The notes below the pieces were generated by a model. The model worked only from the letters and a program-made list of their open reading frames with translations, was not told where the DNA came from and searched no databases. A stretch of 64,000 nucleotides of DNA, from positions 5,369,501 through 5,433,500 of the forward strand of contig NZ_CP062231.1 in assembly GCF_024707525.1 (NCBI RefSeq), given 5' to 3'. This DNA comes from Rhizobium sp. TH2 (GTDB lineage: Bacteria; Pseudomonadota; Alphaproteobacteria; Rhizobiales; Rhizobiaceae). A program made the translations under genes and the position numbers. Within the stretch, counting starts at the first letter, position 1, and each line of letters opens with the position of its first letter. Below are positions 53,814-62,736 of the stretch, piece by piece.

Positions 53814-55019
53814 ATGGATGCAAGGAAGACCTTGAACCGAGCAGCCGTGGCTGTCCTGAGCGTGACCCTGTGTTCTTGCACTTTGCCGCGTTCGGGCCCC
53901 TCCCATCAATCGATTCTGTCCCAGGCTACCGTCAAGGTCGAGACCCCGCAGAAGCGGCAGGGCGTGGACTATGCACTCGTCAATCTCACCAAGGATATCG
54001 TCCCGATGTTCGAAGAGGTCGTGCTGACCTCGTTTGCCAAGGGCTTCGGCTCCCGCAAGAGCTATGCGCCCGATCTGGCGCTCGGCATCGGCGACACGAT
54101 CCAGGTGTCGATCTTCGAGGCCCAGTCCGGCGGCCTGTTCATCCCCGATGACGCTGGCAGCCGTCCCGGCAACTACGTGAACCTGCCGAACCAGACCGTG
54201 GATGCGCGCGGCCTGATGCGTGTGCCCTATGCCGGCGCGATCAAGGTCGCGGGTAGGCGTGCAGCCGAAGTCGAGGTGGAGATCGAGAAGAAGCTGGCCA
54301 ACCGGGCGATCGAACCGCAGGTGGTCGTGACGACGGTAACCAGCCGCTCGAACATGGTTTCGATCCTCGGCGATGTCAACGAACCCGCGCAACTCGATCT
54401 CAATCCGGCGGGCGAGAAGGTGCTCGATCTCGTTGCCCGTGCCGGCGGCATCAATGCGCCGGGTTACGAGACCTATGTCTCGATCGAGCGGGGCAACAAG
54501 CGGGCGACCGTGCTGTTCCAGTCGCTGGTCGATGATCCCAAGGAGAATATCTATATCCGCCCGGGCGATACGATCTACGTCAATCGCGAGCGCCGCACCT
54601 ATCTGGCATTCGGCGCCTCCGGCCTCAATGGCAGGATCGATTTCGAAGACTCCAACCTCACGCTCGGCGAAGCACTGGGCAAGGCGGGCGGTCTTCTCGA
54701 CAGCCGTGCCGATCCAGCCCAGGTCTTCCTCTACCGCGAGGTGGATCGTGACATCTTGGCAAGAGCCGGTGTCGATGTGTCGAAATTCACAGGCGATCAG
54801 GTGCCGACGGTGTTCCACGCGAACATGCGCGACCCGTCGATCTTCTTCGCGACCCAGAAGTTCAGGATGCAGGACAAGGACGTCATCTATGTCTCCAACT
54901 CCGACACGGCCGAACTGGCGAAGTTCCTCAACCTGATCAATGGGGTTTCGAACACCGCCGCAAATGTGCCGGCCAATGCGATGACGACACGAACGTCGGT
55001 GAACAAGCTGACGAATTGA
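53814..55019 (+). CDS. Wza/ExoF-like polysaccharide export lipoprotein
   Basis: 401 residues. The N-terminus has a lipoprotein-like signal ending LCSC (C22 as likely lipidated Cys). Residues about 75-180 are the polysaccharide export (Poly_export) domain, with LGIGDTIQVSIFEAQ and GLMRVPYAGAIKVAGR, followed by SLBB-like repeats (VSILGDVNEPAQLDLNPAGE, VVARAGG type). It would form or support the outer-membrane export channel. Encoded just before its inner-membrane partner (the ExoP-like protein), the standard wza-wzc order. Confidence 0.87.
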   Translation: MDARKTLNRAAVAVLSVTLCSCTLPRSGPSHQSILSQATVKVETPQKRQGVDYALVNLTKDIVPMFEEVVLTSFAKGFGSRKSYAPDLALGIGDTIQVSIFEAQSGGLFIPDDAGSRPGNYVNLPNQTVDARGLMRVPYAGAIKVAGRRAAEVEVEIEKKLANRAIEPQVVVTTVTSRSNMVSILGDVNEPAQLDLNPAGEKVLDLVARAGGINAPGYETYVSIERGNKRATVLFQSLVDDPKENIYIRPGDTIYVNRERRTYLAFGASGLNGRIDFEDSNLTLGEALGKAGGLLDSRADPAQVFLYREVDRDILARAGVDVSKFTGDQVPTVFHANMRDPSIFFATQKFRMQDKDVIYVSNSDTAELAKFLNLINGVSNTAANVPANAMTTRTSVNKLTN

Positions 55020-55116
55020 CGGGGCGACGGGGCGGGCGGCTGCCCGCGATATGGATGCCGGGATGATGGTTTCATCGTCCGGCATCCGAGCCGGGACCGA
55101 CAAAACAGGTACGGCC

Positions 55117-57411
55117 ATGGACCACCAGGGAAAGGAAGTCCTTCGGATGCTACAAACTTCAACCGAGTTCCGGGAGCTTCGCGACGGATTGGCGAGCGAA
55201 ATCACCAATCCGATCGACCTCGAGCAATTGCTTGCGATCGTCCGTCGCCAGTGGCGGGTCGTGGCCGGTTTTGCCCTGGCGGCGATCCTGGTCGGCGGCC
55301 TGTTCCTGTTGACGGCGACACCGCGCTTCACATCCACATCCGGCATCCTGATCGACGAGGGCAACCAGAAGATCGTCGACCAGATGACGGCGGTTACCGG
55401 TGTTCTGGAAGACGAAGGACAGGTCCTCAGCCAGGTCGAACTGCTGAAATCCGAAAAGATCGCCCTTGCGGTCAGCAAGAATCTCGACCTTGAGAACAAC
55501 GACATGTTCGTGAACGGCAAACCCGGCATGTTGAGTGGTGCCATCCAGACCGTCCGGTCGGTGATCGATCCGCGCGTCTGGTTCGGTTCGGAACCTCCGG
55601 CGGCGACCGACACGCAGATACAGCGGGGCATCGTCGAGCAGCTCCTGGCCGGCCTCGGCGTCACGCGCGTGGGCCGCTCCTATGTCCTGGAAATAAGCTA
55701 TACCTCGCCGGATCCCGCGCTCTCTGCATCCATCGCGAAGGCCTATGCGGAAGCCTATCTGGCCGACCAGCTTGATTCGAAATACGAGGCGACCAGGCGC
55801 GCCAGCGGCTGGCTCAATGATCGCATTGCCGAGCTTCGCCAGAAATCACTAGAAGCTGACACAGCCGTGCAAAAATTCCGCGCGGAGAAGGGTCTCATTG
55901 CGACCGATGGCATGCTGATCACCGATCAGCAGCTTGCACAGTTGAACACCCAGCTGATGGCGGCGCGCGCAGAGTCCGCCAATGCCGAGGCCAAGTTTAA
56001 CCGGATCAAATCGATCCTCGACAGCGGCGACCTGGACGCGGCTGTCACCGAATCCATCGAAAGCGACGTGATATCGGAACTCAGGACAAAATTTCTCGAT
56101 GCATCACGCAAACAGGCCGACATTGCAGGCCGGCTTGGTGCCAATCACGTCCAGGCCGCGCGGCTGCGCTCGGCGATGGGTGAATACAAGCGCTTGATGT
56201 TCGAGGAACTGAGCCGCATCGCGCAGAGCTATCAAAGCACCAATCAGGTGGCTCTCTCCCACCAGAAATCCATCGAACAGCAGGTCGCCGCCGCCATGGG
56301 CGTGAGCGCGACCGCAAACGATGCGCAGGTTCAGTTGCGCGAGCTGCAACGCGAGTCCGAAACCTACAAGAACCTCTACCAGACCTTCCTGCAGCGCTAT
56401 CAGGAATCCATCCAGCAACAATCGTTCCCGGTCACTGAAGCCCGCATCATCACCAATCCGGCAATCGCCGAAAAACCCAGTTCGCCGAAGAAGCCGCTGG
56501 TGCTGGCCGTGGCCTGCCTTGCCGGCATGCTGCTTGGTGCGGGCGTGGCCGGCCTGAGGGAGTTCAGGGACCGCTTCTATCGCACCGGCGATCAAGTCTC
56601 CGAGACCCTGGGACTGGAATTCCTGGGATCGGTGCCGCTGGCCAACGCCGTGCCGCTTGCGACGCCCAACGTGTTCGACCTGCCGCCGCAATCGGTGGTG
56701 AAGGCGAACAGCGTATCGAGTTACGTGCTGGAGCATCCGCTCTCCGCCTTTGCCGAAACCTTGCGCAGCGCCAAGATGGCAATCGACGTCTCGACGCCGG
56801 GCGGCAAGGGAAAGGTCGTCGGCATCGTCTCGGCGCTGCCGGGCGAGGGCAAGTCCTCGATCTCGGTCAATCTCGGCGAACTGTTGGCGCAAGGCTCGCG
56901 CGTGCTCCTGATCGATGCCGATCTGCGCAATCCCGGCGCCACGCGGCAATTGGGGCGCCACGCCGAGCGGGGGATATTGGAGGCGCTGCAAGGCGCTCCG
57001 CTGTCCGAACTGCTGCTGTTCGATGCCGAGACCGGCATGGCTTTCCTGCCTGCGGTCATCCGCCGCCGCATACCGCACTCCGCCGAAATGCTGACCTCGG
57101 GCGCCATGGCGCGCCTTCTGACGCTGGCGGCGAGCGAATTCGACTATGTGATCCTCGACCTGCCGCCGATCGTGCCGGTCGTGGACGCCCGTGCAGTGGC
57201 GGCTCTCGTCGACACTTACCTGCTGGTCGTCGAATGGGGCAAGACCGCACGTGGTCTTGTCAAGCGGACGATGCAGCACAATCCGACCATCGCCAAGCGT
57301 TGCGCCGGGGTCATCCTCAACAAGGTCGATGCCCAGAAGATGAAGCTTTATCGCCAGTTCGGCTCGTCCGAATTCTATCACGCCCGTTATGCATCCTATT
57401 ATCGGGAGTGA
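55117..57411 (+). CDS. ExoP/Wzc-type polysaccharide co-polymerase and BY-kinase-like protein
   Basis: About 764 residues. Wzz domain with a first membrane helix near residues 45-65, a long coiled-coil periplasmic part (about 190-430, including the GNVR-type region), second helix near 465-490, and a C-terminal kinase with Walker A SALPGEGKSS, Walker A' LLIDADLR and Walker B VILDLPPIVPVVDARAV. The tail has clustered Tyr (EFYHARYASYYRE) for autophosphorylation. It controls EPS chain length and export. Start uncertain: ATG at 55117 (AGG upstream) or 55147 (AAAGGAAG 8 bases upstream). Confidence 0.9.
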   Translation: MDHQGKEVLRMLQTSTEFRELRDGLASEITNPIDLEQLLAIVRRQWRVVAGFALAAILVGGLFLLTATPRFTSTSGILIDEGNQKIVDQMTAVTGVLEDEGQVLSQVELLKSEKIALAVSKNLDLENNDMFVNGKPGMLSGAIQTVRSVIDPRVWFGSEPPAATDTQIQRGIVEQLLAGLGVTRVGRSYVLEISYTSPDPALSASIAKAYAEAYLADQLDSKYEATRRASGWLNDRIAELRQKSLEADTAVQKFRAEKGLIATDGMLITDQQLAQLNTQLMAARAESANAEAKFNRIKSILDSGDLDAAVTESIESDVISELRTKFLDASRKQADIAGRLGANHVQAARLRSAMGEYKRLMFEELSRIAQSYQSTNQVALSHQKSIEQQVAAAMGVSATANDAQVQLRELQRESETYKNLYQTFLQRYQESIQQQSFPVTEARIITNPAIAEKPSSPKKPLVLAVACLAGMLLGAGVAGLREFRDRFYRTGDQVSETLGLEFLGSVPLANAVPLATPNVFDLPPQSVVKANSVSSYVLEHPLSAFAETLRSAKMAIDVSTPGGKGKVVGIVSALPGEGKSSISVNLGELLAQGSRVLLIDADLRNPGATRQLGRHAERGILEALQGAPLSELLLFDAETGMAFLPAVIRRRIPHSAEMLTSGAMARLLTLAASEFDYVILDLPPIVPVVDARAVAALVDTYLLVVEWGKTARGLVKRTMQHNPTIAKRCAGVILNKVDAQKMKLYRQFGSSEFYHARYASYYRE

Positions 57412-57427
57412 CGTGGACGGCGTGGGC

Positions 57428-58399
57428 TCACTTGTATTCGAAGCTGCGCAACCCGGTCAGGAACGCGAGTTTTCCAAGCGATCGGACCAAGCGGCAGTAA
57501 TAGGTGACGCGTTTGCTTGGCGAGAAGCAGAACACGGCGAGAAGGCCGAGATTGGCGGCGATTGCAGCCAACGTAGAGGGAAGTGCGAGCAGGCGTCCAT
57601 GCCTTCCGTATTTCCAGCGAAGTTGAACGAGCATGTTCGAATTGCCGATGCGGAAGGCCCGTCTTGTAATCCATCCCAAGGTGGCGCGGCCTGCGGGAAC
57701 ATCGTCCCAGACAACGGCGGATCTCGACCATGCAAAGCGATGACCGGAAGCCTTCAACCTCATGAAGGCATCGACGTCCTCGCCGCCGGATTGATTGAAG
57801 GCCGGATCGAAAAGATTGGAATCGGAATGCGCGAAAGCGGATTTATGCAGCAGCAGATTGCAGGTGCCCCAGACGATCTCGACGGGGCCGTCGGGCATGT
57901 CGTCGGACACGAACAGCGGGCAGTGCGCGGCCCAGTCGGGCGCACCGGGCGCGAAGACCGGCAGGTTGGGGCCGCCGACGGTTCCGGCACCGGTCTGCCT
58001 CTGCATCGCGACGAGATCGTCGATCCAGCGTTCGGTCGGCCATTCATCGTCGTCGATCATTGCGACGTAGTCGAGCGTAACATCCCTGCGGGCATAAGCG
58101 ATCATCGCGTTTCGAACGCTCGACAGGCCGCGCTCCGGCACGGCGATCACCTCGATCGGGAAACGATAGGCGGCGGCGAGTTCCTTCACGACCGCCGTGC
58201 CCGCTCCGTCGGCGCCTTCGTTGTCGGCGACGAGGATCTTGATGTCGGCAGCAGTCTCCATCGTGGCAATTGCCGTCAGAAGACGACGAAGTCCATCCGG
58301 CCGGCGGAAGGTGGGGATCGCGATCAGCACCCGCGCCTGGCTGTCTCCGGGCGCAGTGCGTTCATCGTCCCTCGGTCCTCCAGTTTCTAGGATTTTCAT
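57428..58399 (-). CDS. Family 2 glycosyltransferase, ExoM-like
   Basis: 323 residues. GT-A domain with VLIAIPTFRRPDGLRRLL, VADNEG, the metal motif MIDDDEWP (DxD) and SGGEDVDAFMRLKASGHRFAW (ED acid site), then a C-terminal amphipathic/hydrophobic region (about 265-310) that probably binds the membrane. Resembles ExoM-type beta-glucosyltransferases. It converges with the kinase gene, 16 bases apart, and shares a 195-base divergent promoter region with the acyltransferase gene to the right, in which I see no clear motif. Confidence 0.86.
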   Translation of the reverse strand: MKILETGGPRDDERTAPGDSQARVLIAIPTFRRPDGLRRLLTAIATMETAADIKILVADNEGADGAGTAVVKELAAAYRFPIEVIAVPERGLSSVRNAMIAYARRDVTLDYVAMIDDDEWPTERWIDDLVAMQRQTGAGTVGGPNLPVFAPGAPDWAAHCPLFVSDDMPDGPVEIVWGTCNLLLHKSAFAHSDSNLFDPAFNQSGGEDVDAFMRLKASGHRFAWSRSAVVWDDVPAGRATLGWITRRAFRIGNSNMLVQLRWKYGRHGRLLALPSTLAAIAANLGLLAVFCFSPSKRVTYYCRLVRSLGKLAFLTGLRSFEYK

Positions 58400-58594
58400 G
58401 TTTCATCCTGCTGATAGGAATTGTTTTTCAATGGCTTGCGGCATCGCGAATAGCGGTAGCCTTGCGCGTTCGATCAGCCGTTCATACAGCATCTTTTCGC
58501 ATTGCAACAGAAACTCGACGATGAATCTCGTCGTGACGACCTGCGCAGTCCTGTGCATAGCGCTCGGCGAAACCGGTTCGCGGGAGGGCGCCGA

Positions 58595-60583
58595 ATGACG
58601 CTCTACGGCAACGAACAGACTGCCCGGCTGGCTCCGGCACTGGCCAATCCTGTGCCCATGGGCGTGGCGAAGGCCGGGCACGGAGTGGCCCATGCCGACG
58701 GCTATCGCGCCGATATCGATGGGCTGCGCGCGCTGGCCGTGGCTGTTGTGGTCATCTTCCATGCCGGCGTCAGCCCGCTGCGCGGCGGGTTCATCGGCGT
58801 CGACATTTTCTTCGTCATCTCCGGCTACCTGATCACGCGCCAGATCAGCGCCGACCTCGAGCGCGGCGCATTCAGCATCCTCAGCTTCTACGAACGCCGT
58901 GTCCGTCGCATCGTGCCGGCGCTGCTGTTCACGATTGCCGTGACGCTCGCGATAGCGCCCTTCGTGCTCTTTCCCACGGAACTGATGACATCGGGCATGA
59001 CGGCCGCCGCCTCCATCCTGTCCGTCGCCAATCTCTATCTCCTGACCTCGGCCGGCTATTTCGCAGCCGATGCCGGCACCCAGCCGCTGGTCCACATGTG
59101 GTCGCTCGGCGTGGAGGAACAGTTCTACCTGTTCTTCCCGCTGCTGCTGGCCGCTTTTGGCGGGCGGAGCCGCGCCGCGGCGCGCTGGACGACGCTTCTG
59201 CTTGCTGTGACCAGCTTCGCTCTGTGCGTCGTGCTGACGCGATACGACCGCGATTTCGCCTATTATTTTCCGCTCACAAGGGCATGGGAACTGCTGGCCG
59301 GCGCGTCGCTGGTCTTCGTGACCGTCCCCCGCTTGTCGGCCTGGATGCGGAACGTAGCCGCCGCTGGTGCGCTGCTGCTCATCGCTGCAAGCGCCTTGCG
59401 ATTCTATCCACAGATGGCGTTTCCCGGCTTTTACGCGCTGGCTCCCTGCCTTGCGGCCATGACCCTGATCGCGGTCGGCAGCCAGGGCGGAAGCGCGGTG
59501 ACGACTGGGCTTTCCGCTGGCCCGCTGGTCTGGATCGGTCAGATCTCCTATTCGCTCTATCTGGTGCATTGGCCGATCCTGGTCTTCTATCGCATGGCAC
59601 GCGGCGTGCCGATCGGCACCGCCGAGGCATGGGCGCTTGTCGCGGCAAGCGTCGCGGCCGCCTATGTCTCCTGGCGCTTCGTCGAGCGGCCTTTCCGCGA
59701 GAAGCGGTTTCTTGCGACCCGACCCGCGCTGTTTGCCGGAACCGGCATCGCCGGCGCGGCGCTCGTCTTGATTGCGGCACTCATATCGTTCGCCCCGCTT
59801 CCGACCTCGAGCAGCGAGGCCAACAGGCTGGCGAGTTTCCTCACCTATGACGATGCCGATGTGTATCGCAAAGGCCGCTGCTTCCTCTTCGGCCATCAGA
59901 ACCGTCTCTCGGATTTCAACGCGAGCGAATGCCTTCAACCGGTATCTGGCAAGCCGAACATTCTTGTTGTCGGCGACAGCCATGCCGCCGATCTGTGGTA
60001 CGGGCTGAAGACCGAATTTCCGAGCGCCAACGTCATGCAGGCGACGTCGACCGGCTGCAAGCCTGTCCTCGGCACGCGCGGGGAAAAGACCTGCATCGAC
60101 CTGATGGAAATGGCGCTTGGCCCGTTCTTGCAATCTGCCAGGCCGGATGTGATCATCCTGTCGGCCCGATGGATCGACAGCGATATTCCGGATGTCGAGC
60201 GCACGCTCAAGGCGCTTGCGGGAAAGGCGGGCCAGGTCGTGGTGCTCGGTCCGATCGCCGAATACGCAATGCCCTTGCCGAGGCTACTGGCGCAGGTCTC
60301 AAGCGGCCGCGATCCCTCGTTGCTCGTCAACGCACGGCTGCCGGACCAGGAGAAGACGGACCGTCACCTTGGCGCCGCCTTGCTAGCCTCCCAAGCGGAC
60401 TACGTGTCGATCTATCGTATGCTATGCGCCACTGAGAGTGCCTCCTGCCAGACCATCGCCGGCGACGTTCCGATCCAGTGGGATTACGGCCACCTGACCG
60501 CGCAAGGCTCGCAGCTCGTGGCGCGAAAACTGAGGGAAGGCGGCGTTCTGACGCTGCCGGCGGAGCGCGCCAATGGCACTTGA
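58595..60583 (+). CDS. Acyltransferase 3 with C-terminal SGNH domain (OafA-like)
   Basis: 662 residues. Residues about 35-370 hold ten to eleven helices with IDGLRALAVAVVVIFH, GGFIGVDIFFVISGYLI, YERRVRRIVPALL, MWSLGVEEQFYLFFP and ISYSLYLVHWP: an O-acyltransferase membrane domain. After another helix comes a periplasmic SGNH domain (about 460-650) with the nucleophile in VVGDSHAADLW and the acid-base pair in WDYGHLT. Such proteins acetylate polysaccharides across the membrane. ATG at 58595 follows GGGAGGGCGCCGA. It overlaps the flippase gene by 11 bases. Confidence 0.9.
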   Translation: MTLYGNEQTARLAPALANPVPMGVAKAGHGVAHADGYRADIDGLRALAVAVVVIFHAGVSPLRGGFIGVDIFFVISGYLITRQISADLERGAFSILSFYERRVRRIVPALLFTIAVTLAIAPFVLFPTELMTSGMTAAASILSVANLYLLTSAGYFAADAGTQPLVHMWSLGVEEQFYLFFPLLLAAFGGRSRAAARWTTLLLAVTSFALCVVLTRYDRDFAYYFPLTRAWELLAGASLVFVTVPRLSAWMRNVAAAGALLLIAASALRFYPQMAFPGFYALAPCLAAMTLIAVGSQGGSAVTTGLSAGPLVWIGQISYSLYLVHWPILVFYRMARGVPIGTAEAWALVAASVAAAYVSWRFVERPFREKRFLATRPALFAGTGIAGAALVLIAALISFAPLPTSSSEANRLASFLTYDDADVYRKGRCFLFGHQNRLSDFNASECLQPVSGKPNILVVGDSHAADLWYGLKTEFPSANVMQATSTGCKPVLGTRGEKTCIDLMEMALGPFLQSARPDVIILSARWIDSDIPDVERTLKALAGKAGQVVVLGPIAEYAMPLPRLLAQVSSGRDPSLLVNARLPDQEKTDRHLGAALLASQADYVSIYRMLCATESASCQTIAGDVPIQWDYGHLTAQGSQLVARKLREGGVLTLPAERANGT

Positions 60584-61889
60584 TCTGAACAGCGGCGCCG
60601 CCACGGGCGCGGACGCGATGGCCGGGATCTCGCAACCGGGACGGTTTGCCGCCTTGCAGCGCTATGCCCTCGCCGTCGTCGCGCCGTCATCGGTTTCGGC
60701 GGCGCATTTCGTCGTGCAACTCATGCTGCTCGCAACGTTGACGCCTGCCGAATTCGGCTCCTTCGCCTTCCTGATGATCGTCGTGCAATTCGGCTTTGGA
60801 TTGTCCAACGCCCTGGTATCGACGCCCTATACGGTCGAAATCAGCAGCCATGCCGATCCGGATCGTGATCGGCGCACAATGTTCTTCACCACCAACGCCC
60901 TTTTCGCGCTCGTGTTCGGCCTCGGCGTCTACCTCGTCGGCTCCCTGATCTCGGATGGCCGCTGGACCACTCTGTTCTCGATCTTCGCCGTGCTCGCCAT
61001 GATCCGTTGGTTCGGCCGGGCGCACAATTATGCCATGCTGCGGCCGGCCTCATCGGGCGTATCTGATATCGTCTATGCGGTGTCGCTGGTGATAACAGTT
61101 GCCGCCATGGCATGGAGTGGAAAACTCACGATAGAGACGGTCGCCCTCGCTTTCGTCATCGCCACCCTGCTCGGTGGTCTTTGCCTTGGCGGCGATTTTC
61201 TGGTCAAGCAGTTTGGATCGTGGCGGTTGTCGGGCCTGGTTTCATATCGGGAGATATGGAGCGGCCAGTCCCGCTGGACACTACTCGGCGTCGTGACCAC
61301 AGAATCCACCGCCAATTTCCATTCCTATCTCGTCACGCTGCTTGCCGGACCGGCAGCCTTCGCGCCGATGGGAGCGGCCGCACTGTTCGTCAGACCGGTG
61401 CTTCTCTCGGTGTCGTCGCTTTCCCAGCTCGAAATCCCGATTCTCGGCCGCGCGATCGCGAATGGCGATACCGCCAAGGCCGCCGCGACAAGCCGGCGCT
61501 TTCTCCACGCGCTGCTGGCGATCTGGGTCGTCACCGCCGCACTTGCCTATGCCGTCATCACATTCATTCCGTCGGTGATCATCAAGCCGGCCTATTCCTT
61601 GGGCGAGGTCGAGATCGCGGTGCTGCTGTTCCTGGTCATCAGCCTGTTCCAGGTCTGGCAGGGGCCGAACAGCGCGCTGCTGCAGGCAGCCCGGCACTTC
61701 AAGCAATTGTCGAAAGTCAGCGTCATCTCCTGCGCGTTTTCGATCGTGGGCGCGTTGATCGCGCTCGCCTTGCTGCCGCCGGTCTACTCGCTTCTCGGCA
61801 TCGCCATCGGGCAACTGGTGATGGCGCTTCTGATGGCGCGGCTGGCTCGAAAGACATTCGTTGAGGGACTGAAAGATGCAAATGCCTAG
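60573..61889 (+). CDS. Wzx-like polysaccharide flippase/membrane protein
   Basis: 438 residues with about twelve hydrophobic helices and scattered charged loops, of the MOP/polysaccharide-synthesis type (LATLTPAEFGSFAFLMIVVQ at the start resembles Wzx helix 2). It probably translocates lipid-linked repeat units. The start lies inside the end of the acyltransferase gene and its end overlaps the next gene by 14 bases, so the group is one operon. Confidence 0.8.
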   Translation: MALDLNSGAATGADAMAGISQPGRFAALQRYALAVVAPSSVSAAHFVVQLMLLATLTPAEFGSFAFLMIVVQFGFGLSNALVSTPYTVEISSHADPDRDRRTMFFTTNALFALVFGLGVYLVGSLISDGRWTTLFSIFAVLAMIRWFGRAHNYAMLRPASSGVSDIVYAVSLVITVAAMAWSGKLTIETVALAFVIATLLGGLCLGGDFLVKQFGSWRLSGLVSYREIWSGQSRWTLLGVVTTESTANFHSYLVTLLAGPAAFAPMGAAALFVRPVLLSVSSLSQLEIPILGRAIANGDTAKAAATSRRFLHALLAIWVVTAALAYAVITFIPSVIIKPAYSLGEVEIAVLLFLVISLFQVWQGPNSALLQAARHFKQLSKVSVISCAFSIVGALIALALLPPVYSLLGIAIGQLVMALLMARLARKTFVEGLKDANA

Positions 61890-62736
61890 AACCCTGAAAG
61901 ACGAAGCCAAGGAGTTCGTCAGGCCGGCCTATCTCAGGGGCCTCGCCGCCTGGACGACTTGGCGGATGGCGTTCCTGAAGCCCGGTGCCAAGCACTCGCT
62001 GCCGCAGCGGCTGGTGGTTTCGCTGACGTCCTATCCCAAGCGGTTCGATGTCCTGCATCTGACGATCAAGTCGATTCTGGCCCAGGACACGGCGGCCGAT
62101 GTCGTGGTGTTATGGGTCGCGCATGCCGACATGGACAAGCTGCCCGCCAATGTCAGGCGGCTGGAAAAACATGGGCTGACGATCAGGGCCACCGACGACC
62201 TGCGCTCTTACAAGAAGATCATTCCCACGCTCGCGGATTATGGCGATGCCTTCATCGTCACCGCCGACGACGATGTCTATTATCCCCGCCACTGGCTCAG
62301 GACATTCTGCGCGGCCTACAGGCCGGGCGAGCGGGAGGTGCTGTGCTACCGCGCCCACCGCATGGCTTTCGCGGGGCCGGACCTCGCCCCCTATGACAGC
62401 TGGACCTTCGAGATCACCGAGACCGAACCGGCGCCGGATCTCTTCTTCACCGGCGTCGGCGGCGTGTTTTATCCGCCCGGCGTGTTCCACGAGGATGTCG
62501 CGAACCGTACGCGTCTCATGGAGCTTTGCCCCAGCACCGACGATGTCTGGCTGAACTGGATGGTCCGCCTCGGTGGCGCCAGGATTCGCAAGGTCGGGCG
62601 CAAGCAGCGTTTTCACGAGTGGCGGGGCTCACAAGACGTGGCACTCCAGAACAGCAACCGCTTCGCCACGGCAGGCAACGACCAGCAGATCGCCAATATC
62701 GTCCGTGCTTACGGTTATGCGGGGGTGCGGCCATGA
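61876..62736 (+). CDS. GT-A-type glycosyltransferase
   Basis: 286 residues. RLVVSLTSYPKRFDVLHLTI and a metal motif TADDDVYYP (DxD) mark a GT-A fold; a FFTGVGGVFYPPGVF segment and CPSTDDVWLNWM follow. Similar proteins are found in rhizobial and other EPS/LPS gene clusters, but the donor and linkage are unknown. Overlaps the previous gene by 14 bases and the next by four (ATGA). Confidence 0.78.
   Translation: MQMPRTLKDEAKEFVRPAYLRGLAAWTTWRMAFLKPGAKHSLPQRLVVSLTSYPKRFDVLHLTIKSILAQDTAADVVVLWVAHADMDKLPANVRRLEKHGLTIRATDDLRSYKKIIPTLADYGDAFIVTADDDVYYPRHWLRTFCAAYRPGEREVLCYRAHRMAFAGPDLAPYDSWTFEITETEPAPDLFFTGVGGVFYPPGVFHEDVANRTRLMELCPSTDDVWLNWMVRLGGARIRKVGRKQRFHEWRGSQDVALQNSNRFATAGNDQQIANIVRAYGYAGVRP

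Noticed and set aside
53787..55664. 625-codon minus-strand frame over the export lipoprotein gene
   Set aside because: Runs across two real plus-strand genes and their gap; no motif or ribosome site.
58403..60133. 576-codon minus-strand frame over the acyltransferase gene
   Set aside because: Antisense to a gene with membrane and SGNH motifs; strongly Arg/Gly/Gln-biased translation without domains.
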